A DNA stretch of 64,000 nt. Source: Nitratireductor aquibiodomus NL21 = JCM 21793. Lineage in GTDB: Bacteria > Pseudomonadota > Alphaproteobacteria > Rhizobiales > Rhizobiaceae. The stretch is taken from the NCBI RefSeq assembly GCF_000615975.1, contig NZ_BAMP01000008.1, positions 18,040-82,039 of the forward strand, given 5' to 3'. The notes under the pieces are model-generated. The model saw nothing but the letters and a program-made list of their open reading frames with translations. It made no database searches and was not told where the DNA came from. Shown one piece after another: positions 58,899 through 64,000 of the stretch; position 1 is the stretch's first letter; every line of letters begins with the position of its first letter. Position numbers and translations under genes: made by a program.

Positions 58899-60119
58899 CT
58901 ATCCGTCGGTGATTTTGGCCGGGAGTAACAAGTTTGTCGGGAAACCGGGCAGTGTGGGCACGACCCAGCGACAGGCACGGCCGCGCCCGAAAGACCGCAC
59001 CTTGCCCCCCTCCCGCAACCGCTCAAGCGCCCGCTGGACAGTGCGGGAGCTGACGCCAAGCGCCAGAGCAAGCGCCGCGCTGGACCACGCCTCGCCATCG
59101 CCAAGCAGGGCAAGCACATCGGCATGGCTGTCTTCCACAGGCTGCGCCAGAACAACCACGTTCCGCCCCTCCGGAACGGTCAGAACGAAACCGGCATCCG
59201 TGGCGCGCAGACCTGCATGGTCCTTGAGAAGCGCGCGCAACCTGCCGATCTCGACCCGCAAACGTGCACGGTGGGACTCGTCCGCAACGCGGCCTCTGAA
59301 CGCTTTTGCCACCAGCGTCTCGCGTGACGCGTCCGACGGCCATGCTTCGGCAAGCGCCCGCGCAAGGGCGAAGAGAACCGGACGCGTCTCAAGCCCGATG
59401 ATCGCGCCTTCGCTGCGGATCACATGCCGGCAGGCATCCACCACGAACATGTTCCCCGCAAGAAGCGCCTCCACCTGTTCGAGCAGGAGCAGTTCGTCCC
59501 GCTCGCTCGCCACCAACCTCGCCGCCGGCGCCGCCAGCGCCCGAGTGGCGTCGTCGACCTCGCTTAACAGCGCTGGAATACCAGCCTGCCCTGCAGAAGC
59601 AGCAGCGCGCTCCAAAGCCCTTTTCGCCTTCGCGGCTTCGATCCGACGCATGGCGATGCCAGCGACCACCATGTCGCAGCCGGCCTGCGCCTGCAGTGGC
59701 AGCAAGCCCGGTTCGAGCATATCGAGTTCCCGCTCGGCCTCATCCAGACGACCGATCAGCAGGAGATGCCGCGCGGAGAGGTAGCGGGCATAGGCGGCGT
59801 TGATGGTGTCGCCGTGACGTTCCAGCGTATCGCGTGCCCGTTGAAGCGCCTTCTCCGGCCAGCCGAGATCGCGCGAGACAAGGGCAATCTCGGCTTCCGC
59901 CACAATACAGCGTGCCCGGGCCCTGTGTTCGCGCGGACTGAAAGCGCGGGCCGCGCGGCGCAGAAGCGCCTTGGCCAGTTCCAGATCGCCGAGTTGCGCC
60001 ATGGCAATACCGCGCAATGCGAGTGCCGGCGCATCACTGCGCAGGGCAATGCGATTGAGCGCGGCCAGAGGATCACCCGCCGCCAGGGCACGGCCCGCTG
60101 CCGTGATCAGAGCGTCCAT
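58899..60119 (-). CDS. TPR-containing regulator with two winged-helix domains
   Basis: A 406-residue protein of unusual layout. The first ~250 residues are Ala/Leu-rich helical repeats like TPRs ('GIAMAQLGDLELAKALLRRA', 'KALQRARDTLERHGDTINAA'). About 265-335 resembles an OmpR/BTAD winged helix ('RARLRVEIGRLRALLKDHAG', 'GFVLTVP'). The C-terminus has an HTH 'SAALALALGVSSRTVQRALE' with a following wing 'GGKVRSFGRGRACRWVVP'. This suggests a sensor-regulator in which the repeats bind a partner. The propeller gene 35 bp downstream is its likely target or cofactor. No characterised homologue comes to mind. Confidence 0.7.
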   Translation of the reverse strand: MDALITAAGRALAAGDPLAALNRIALRSDAPALALRGIAMAQLGDLELAKALLRRAARAFSPREHRARARCIVAEAEIALVSRDLGWPEKALQRARDTLERHGDTINAAYARYLSARHLLLIGRLDEAERELDMLEPGLLPLQAQAGCDMVVAGIAMRRIEAAKAKRALERAAASAGQAGIPALLSEVDDATRALAAPAARLVASERDELLLLEQVEALLAGNMFVVDACRHVIRSEGAIIGLETRPVLFALARALAEAWPSDASRETLVAKAFRGRVADESHRARLRVEIGRLRALLKDHAGLRATDAGFVLTVPEGRNVVVLAQPVEDSHADVLALLGDGEAWSSAALALALGVSSRTVQRALERLREGGKVRSFGRGRACRWVVPTLPGFPTNLLLPAKITDG

Positions 60120-60301
60120 CTAAATCGCGCCACGATTGTCTCACTCCCCCGCCCCGAAAACCGCTCCCTACTCTACCGGACAGCCGCCCACCGACAAGAC
60201 GCGGATGAAATGCGGTCGTGCTAAGGAGAAAATCATGACTGTGCACACGACCGGGATACGTACCGGGGCTCATACCAGCCATGTAAGGCTCATCAGCCCG
60301 G

Positions 60302-61033
60302 TCAAAGCACCTTGCGCAGAAATGCGCGGGTGCGCGGGTCCCTGGGCTCGGTGAACATCGTGTCGGGCGGCCCCTGCTCGACGATCTTCCCGCCATCCAT
60401 GAACAGGATGCGATCGGCTATGTCGCGGGCGAACTGCATCTCGTGGGTGACGATCAGCATGGTCTGGCGCGCATCCGCGATACGCTTGAGTAATTGCAGC
60501 ACCTCGTCCACCCATTCGGGATCGAGCGCCGAGGTGGGCTCGTCGATCAGCATGATCTCGGCCTCTGCCGCCATGGCGCGGCCGATACCGACACGCTGCT
60601 GCTGGCCGCCGGAAAGCGCGGCGGGATAGCTCTGCGCCTTGTCGGCGAGACCGATCGTTGCAAGAATCTCCTCGGCGCGGGCGTGCGCCCTGGCCTTCTC
60701 CCAGCCCCGGACGGTGATGAGACCCTCGGCGATGTTGTCGCGCGCGGTCTTGTTGGCAAAGAGCGCGTAGTTCTGGAACACGAAGGAGGTCTGCCGCCTG
60801 AGCGCCAGTTCGTCCGCCGAACCTGCCCTGCGCGCGTCGACGGTGACGGGGCCGATGGTGATGGTTCCCTCGTCCGGCCTTTCGAGAAAGTTGAGCGAGC
60901 GCAGCAAAGTCGACTTGCCGGTGCCGGAGGGTCCGATGATCGCCACCCGCTCGCCGGAACGAATGTCGAGGTCGATGCCGTCAAGCACGGTATTAGCGCC
61001 GAAGTGCTTGGTGAGCCCCTTGACCGAGATCAT
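60302..61033 (-). CDS. Polar amino acid ABC transporter ATPase
   Basis: A 243-residue GlnQ/TcyN-type ATPase. Walker A is 'IGPSGTGKSTLLRSLNFLER', the Q-loop is in 'FVFQNYALFANKTARDNIAE', the signature is 'LSGGQQQRVGIGRAMA', Walker B is 'IMLIDEPTSALDPE' and the switch His is in 'LIVTHEMQFARD'. It overlaps the permease gene by four bases. The frame is open to 61339 but overlaps the permease, so ATG 61033 is used. Together with the next two genes it forms a PAAT-type importer; cystine or another polar amino acid is possible, as the proteins resemble the E. coli FliY/YecS/YecC system, but the substrate is not certain. Confidence 0.93.
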   Translation of the reverse strand: MISVKGLTKHFGANTVLDGIDLDIRSGERVAIIGPSGTGKSTLLRSLNFLERPDEGTITIGPVTVDARRAGSADELALRRQTSFVFQNYALFANKTARDNIAEGLITVRGWEKARAHARAEEILATIGLADKAQSYPAALSGGQQQRVGIGRAMAAEAEIMLIDEPTSALDPEWVDEVLQLLKRIADARQTMLIVTHEMQFARDIADRILFMDGGKIVEQGPPDTMFTEPRDPRTRAFLRKVL

Positions 61034-61704
61034 CGCGCCACCGCCTTTCCGAGCCGTGCTTCGAGCTGGCGCTGGACGACCGTCAGCGCCTCGACGATGA
61101 CCCAGTAGACAATGGCGACGAGAATGAAGGCCTCGAAATAGAGAAAGCTGCCGGCCGCTTCCTTCTGTGCCGCGCCCATCAGTTCGGTCACACCCAGCGT
61201 GAATGCAAGCGAGGTGCTCTTGATGATGTCGACGAAATAGTTGACCAGCGTGGGGGCAGCGATGCGGGCCGCCTGCGGCAGGATAATGCGGCGCATCATC
61301 TGCGATGTCGTCATGCCGACTGAGCGCGCCGCCTCCCACTGTGAGCGATCAACGCCGAGGATCGCGGCGCGAATGCTTTCGGCCATGTAGGCCGCGAAAT
61401 GCAGGGTGATCCCCATGATGGCCGCAGTGACGCCATTGATGGCTGTCAGGAACGAAAACACCTGCGGCAGACCGTAATAAAACAGGAAGAGCTGCACCAG
61501 AAGCGGCGTACCGCGAAAGAAGCTGATGAAGATCTGTGTGAAACCATCAAGCAGGGGCACCCGCATGACGCGCACAATGGCCATCAGCGAGGCGAGCAAC
61601 AGCGCAAAAACCATGGCCACCGACGCCATGGCGAGCGTCAGCGGCACATATTTGAGAAGCACGGGGACGAGCCCCAGCATATAGTCGAGATCAAGCGGTC
61701 TCAT
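61030..61704 (-). CDS. Polar amino acid ABC transporter permease
   Basis: A 224-residue HisM/GlnP-type permease with about five helices. The conserved 'FFRGTPLLVQLFLFYYGLP' (about 64-82) and the EAA loop 'EAARSVGMTTSQMMRRIILPQAAR' are present. It would form a homodimeric channel because only one permease gene is encoded. It is between the binding-protein gene (29 bp upstream) and the ATPase gene (four-base overlap). Confidence 0.93.
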   Translation of the reverse strand: MRPLDLDYMLGLVPVLLKYVPLTLAMASVAMVFALLLASLMAIVRVMRVPLLDGFTQIFISFFRGTPLLVQLFLFYYGLPQVFSFLTAINGVTAAIMGITLHFAAYMAESIRAAILGVDRSQWEAARSVGMTTSQMMRRIILPQAARIAAPTLVNYFVDIIKSTSLAFTLGVTELMGAAQKEAAGSFLYFEAFILVAIVYWVIVEALTVVQRQLEARLGKAVAR

Positions 61705-61733
61705 CGTCCCCGGCTCTCAGTGGCGTTGCGTGT

Positions 61734-62477
61734 TTACTGCGTAATGTCGGTACCAAACCATTTCTGCGAAATTTCGGTCAGCGTCCCGTTTTCCTTCAGC
61801 GTGGTGATGGCCGCGTCCACGCGGTCGCGCAGCGCCTTGCCTTCATCGTCGTTGCGGAACGGGAGCGCGTTGCGGATCTCGGAGAAGGGCTGGCCGGCGA
61901 GCGCCAGCGGCAGCGGCGTTTCCTTGATCACCTGGCTGGCGCTGACGCGGTCCATGACGAAAGCGTCGACGCGGCCGAGCGCCGTGTCCTGCTCGAGATT
62001 GCTCTCATAGGTCTTGATTTCGATCTCGTCGGCATAGGGCAGTTCGCGCAGAAGCTGCTCGAAATTGGAGCCAAGGTTGACGGCGACCGAGCGGCCCTTG
62101 AGGCTTTCGGGTCCGGTGATCTCACCCTCATTGCCCTTCTTCACGACCACCTGCGCACCGTCGATCACATAGGGCTGCGAGAAGGCGAACTTCGCCTCGC
62201 GCTCGGGCGTGATGGTGATCTGGTTGGCGATCGTGTCGATGCGGTTGGATTCGAGCGCGCCGACAAGGCCGGAAAAGCTCATGGTGACATATTCCACGTC
62301 ATCACCCGTCTCCTTGACCACGGCATCAATGAAATCCACCTCGAAGCCCTGAAGCTTGTCCTGCTTGACGAAGGTGAACGGGAAATAGCCTCCCGACATG
62401 CCGACACGAATGGTCTCTGCCTGGGATGCCGAAACGGTGGCGGCGAAAATTGCGGCTGCTAGTGCCAGTTTGCGCAT
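61734..62477 (-). CDS. Polar amino acid ABC transporter substrate-binding protein
   Basis: A 247-residue periplasmic binding protein with a signal peptide ('MRKLALAAAIFAATVSASQA', cleavage before 'ETIRVGM') and the family-3 solute-binding core 'GGYFPFTFV...LQGFEVDFIDAVV', 'TIANQITITPEREAKFAFSQ' and 'VAVNLGSNFEQLLREL'. ATG 62477 has GGAG nearby; the frame is open to 62528. It heads the importer operon, so its promoter should lie in the AT-rich region upstream. Similarity to cystine-binding FliY is suggestive only. Confidence 0.93.
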   Translation of the reverse strand: MRKLALAAAIFAATVSASQAETIRVGMSGGYFPFTFVKQDKLQGFEVDFIDAVVKETGDDVEYVTMSFSGLVGALESNRIDTIANQITITPEREAKFAFSQPYVIDGAQVVVKKGNEGEITGPESLKGRSVAVNLGSNFEQLLRELPYADEIEIKTYESNLEQDTALGRVDAFVMDRVSASQVIKETPLPLALAGQPFSEIRNALPFRNDDEGKALRDRVDAAITTLKENGTLTEISQKWFGTDITQ

Positions 62478-62925
62478 TGTAATCTCCAGCGGCGCCCCTG
62501 CGCCTGCGTGTTGCTCGGTGCGGCACAAATAGTCAGTGTAGAAAAATTTTCTATAGGCATGCCGATTTCCTTATTTAAAAAGCAAAATTCTTATACTTAT
62601 GGCGCAGAGAGACGTATCGGATACCAAAAATAAGGATTGTTTGAGTATGATTTAACCGCTTTGTCATAGGCACGAAGGCGATCTACCGGGCAGAAAGCCA
62701 GTTCGCGAACACGCTTCAGCCTCTTGCGCGCACAACATTCCTCCCCTAGAAGCCGCGAAAAGGCCACAAAGCCCGACAAAATGCCACAAAATGGTCACGG
62801 CATGACTGCAATGCCTAACGAGCCGGGTAATCTTTTCGAAAGCATAAGGGTTCATTTTCTATAAGCGGAGTGGCATTTTAGATTCTCCGCACGGGGGCCA
62901 AATAGGCGGGACACGACAACCATCC
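62478..62925. other. AT-rich intergenic region
   Basis: About 450 bases between the divergent binding-protein gene and the L,D-transpeptidase gene, clearly richer in A+T than the rest of the window, especially 62530-62650. It holds no supported coding frame, no tRNA and no strong hairpin. It must contain promoters for both flanking genes. The composition may mark the right-hand junction of the inserted 58.2-62.5 kb block. Confidence 0.5.
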
Positions 62926-64000
62926 ATGACACGCCTGATCAAATACGCCTTCTTGCTGTCGACAGCGCTTGCGCTGGCTGCATGCAACGAAACACTTGAA
63001 GACATCGCGCCGAAGGCCGAGCGTCAGTTGCCGGCGCGCGTCGTGCAGACGATGAAGGCCAAGGGGATGAGCAAGACCTCTCCCGTGATGATGCGCATCT
63101 TCAAGGAAGAGGGAAAGCTGGAAGTCTGGAAGGCCAAGACCAATGGCCGCTACGACATCATAGCCAGCTATGACATTTGCAAATGGTCGGGCCAGCTCGG
63201 GCCGAAATTCACTGAGGGCGACCGCCAGGCGCCGGAAGGTTTCTACACGGTCCGCCCCGGCCAGATGAACCCGAAGTCGAGCTATTACCTCGCCTTCAAC
63301 ATCGGTTTTCCGAACGCCTACGATCAGGCCAATGGCCGCACCGGCAAGCACCTCATGGTGCATGGCGCCTGCTCCTCCGCCGGCTGCTACTCGATGACCG
63401 ACGAACAGATCTCGGAGATCTACGCCTTCGCCCGCGACTCCTTCAAGGGCGGGCAGCGCGAGTTCCAGGTTCAGGCCTTTCCGTTCCGCATGACGGCCGA
63501 AAACATGGTCCGCTACCGGAGCGACCCGAATTACGATTTCTGGAAAATGCTCAAGGAAGGTTACGACCACTTCGAGCTGACCAAGATCCCGCCGAAGGTG
63601 GATGTGTGCGGCAAGCGCTATGTGTTCAACCGCGAGGCCGTGGACGGAGAGCGTCTTTCGCCGACCGCTGCATGCCCGCCGATGAGCCAGCCCGAATCGC
63701 TGCTTACGGCCTACCGGCAATACCAGGCGCAATACGACATCGCTTTCAACAAGGCCCTCAAGGCGCAGTCGACTGCTACACGCTCCGAAACCATCGCCGG
63801 GCATGAGGAAGCACGCCTGGTGGCGGATTGGAGCAAACGCCGCGCGCGGGGCGAAAAGGTTTCGCGCCTGCCGCCCAACATTCCCTCGCCGACCGCGGTC
63901 GCCGAGCGCCTCAGCCGGCATCGACACCTGCTGTTGCAGCAACGGCTTCGGCCTATACGGCAGAGCCTGCCTCACGCCTTCAGCAATGCGCTGGAAGCCG
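62926..64000 (+). CDS. YkuD-family L,D-transpeptidase lipoprotein, truncated by the window edge
   Basis: Open from ATG 62926 to the right edge. It begins with a lipoprotein signal 'MTRLIKYAFLLSTALALAAC' (lipobox ending at Cys 20). A YafK/YkuD-type domain follows with 'KLEVWKAKTNGRYDI', 'QAPEGFYTVRPGQMNPKSSY' and the catalytic 'HLMVHGACSSAGCYSM', whose Cys is the nucleophile of peptidoglycan cross-linking or lipoprotein-attachment activity. The last 35 residues read as unnatural basic sequence. An alternative frame from 63906 gives a Pro/Ala-rich linker ('APQPASTPAVAATASAYT'), so one base is probably missing there. It follows accA in related genomes as I recall. Confidence 0.85.
   Translation, partial: MTRLIKYAFLLSTALALAACNETLEDIAPKAERQLPARVVQTMKAKGMSKTSPVMMRIFKEEGKLEVWKAKTNGRYDIIASYDICKWSGQLGPKFTEGDRQAPEGFYTVRPGQMNPKSSYYLAFNIGFPNAYDQANGRTGKHLMVHGACSSAGCYSMTDEQISEIYAFARDSFKGGQREFQVQAFPFRMTAENMVRYRSDPNYDFWKMLKEGYDHFELTKIPPKVDVCGKRYVFNREAVDGERLSPTAACPPMSQPESLLTAYRQYQAQYDIAFNKALKAQSTATRSETIAGHEEARLVADWSKRRARGEKVSRLPPNIPSPTAVAERLSRHRHLLLQQRLRPIRQSLPHAFSNALEA

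Overview
The window is GC-rich, gene-dense chromosome from an alphaproteobacterium, most likely Hyphomicrobiales (Rhizobiales) of the Phyllobacteriaceae/Mesorhizobium-Nitratireductor type. This rests on gene order (rpmF-mtgA-ispA; cobS-cobT with a J-domain gene and bolA; CorC-aroB-aroK facing xerD-accA), on protein character, and on a GGAAC-N16-CGTT promoter typical of alphaproteobacterial EcfG sigma factors. I saw no rRNA, tRNA, CRISPR array, insertion sequence or prophage. The genus is inference.

Layout. 1-5.2 kb: an ACT-domain protein (cut by the window edge), L32, the transglycosylase MtgA, farnesyl diphosphate synthase and a hybrid histidine kinase. 5.2-9.2 kb: a divergent cupin/MarR pair with two operator-like palindromes, ispG, 3-hydroxybutyrate dehydrogenase and a TetR regulator. 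9.4-15.5 kb: a two-gene RND efflux operon facing the TetR gene across an 11-bp-arm palindrome, a DUF3309 peptide with an EcfG-type promoter, and an MFS permease. 15.5-19 kb: pyruvate carboxylase. 19-23.4 kb: an arsenic operon (arsR, LMW-phosphatase-type arsC, acr3, glutaredoxin-type arsC) and an MFS exporter. 23.6-33.8 kb: a DEAD-box helicase, an SDR, a SulP transporter, a universal stress protein, a PPi-type phosphofructokinase, and a minus-strand group of RibD/DHFR-like, PhnA-domain, serine hydrolase and LysR genes. 34-42 kb: mmsA and a complete branched-chain amino acid ABC operon (livH-M-G-F, small membrane protein, livK). 42.4-48.4 kb: ferredoxin-NADP reductase, hydantoinase/oxoprolinase hyuA-hyuB, and a phytase-like esterase. 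48.4-58.2 kb: the housekeeping block cobT, GFA protein, cobS, J-domain protein, bolA, CorC, aroB, aroK, xerD, accA. 58.2-62.5 kb: a TPR/winged-helix regulator with a beta-propeller gene and a polar amino acid ABC importer, apparently inserted between accA and the L,D-transpeptidase that runs off the right edge.

Two points dominate. First, at least seven conserved genes, including essential accA, are broken in the same way: each has lost one base (the RibD/DHFR-like gene has lost two), mostly in short homopolymer runs. An eighth gene may be affected at the right edge. The pattern looks like systematic sequencing undercalls rather than real pseudogenes. Second, the liv operon is unusual. Its LivG ATPase carries an Ala/Lys-rich, histone-H1-like linker and a C-terminal helix-hairpin-helix-like domain of the kind I recall at the ends of rhizobial NuoE and ribosomal protein L21. 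The operon also encodes a small membrane protein translationally coupled to livF. This is the best candidate for undescribed biology here.
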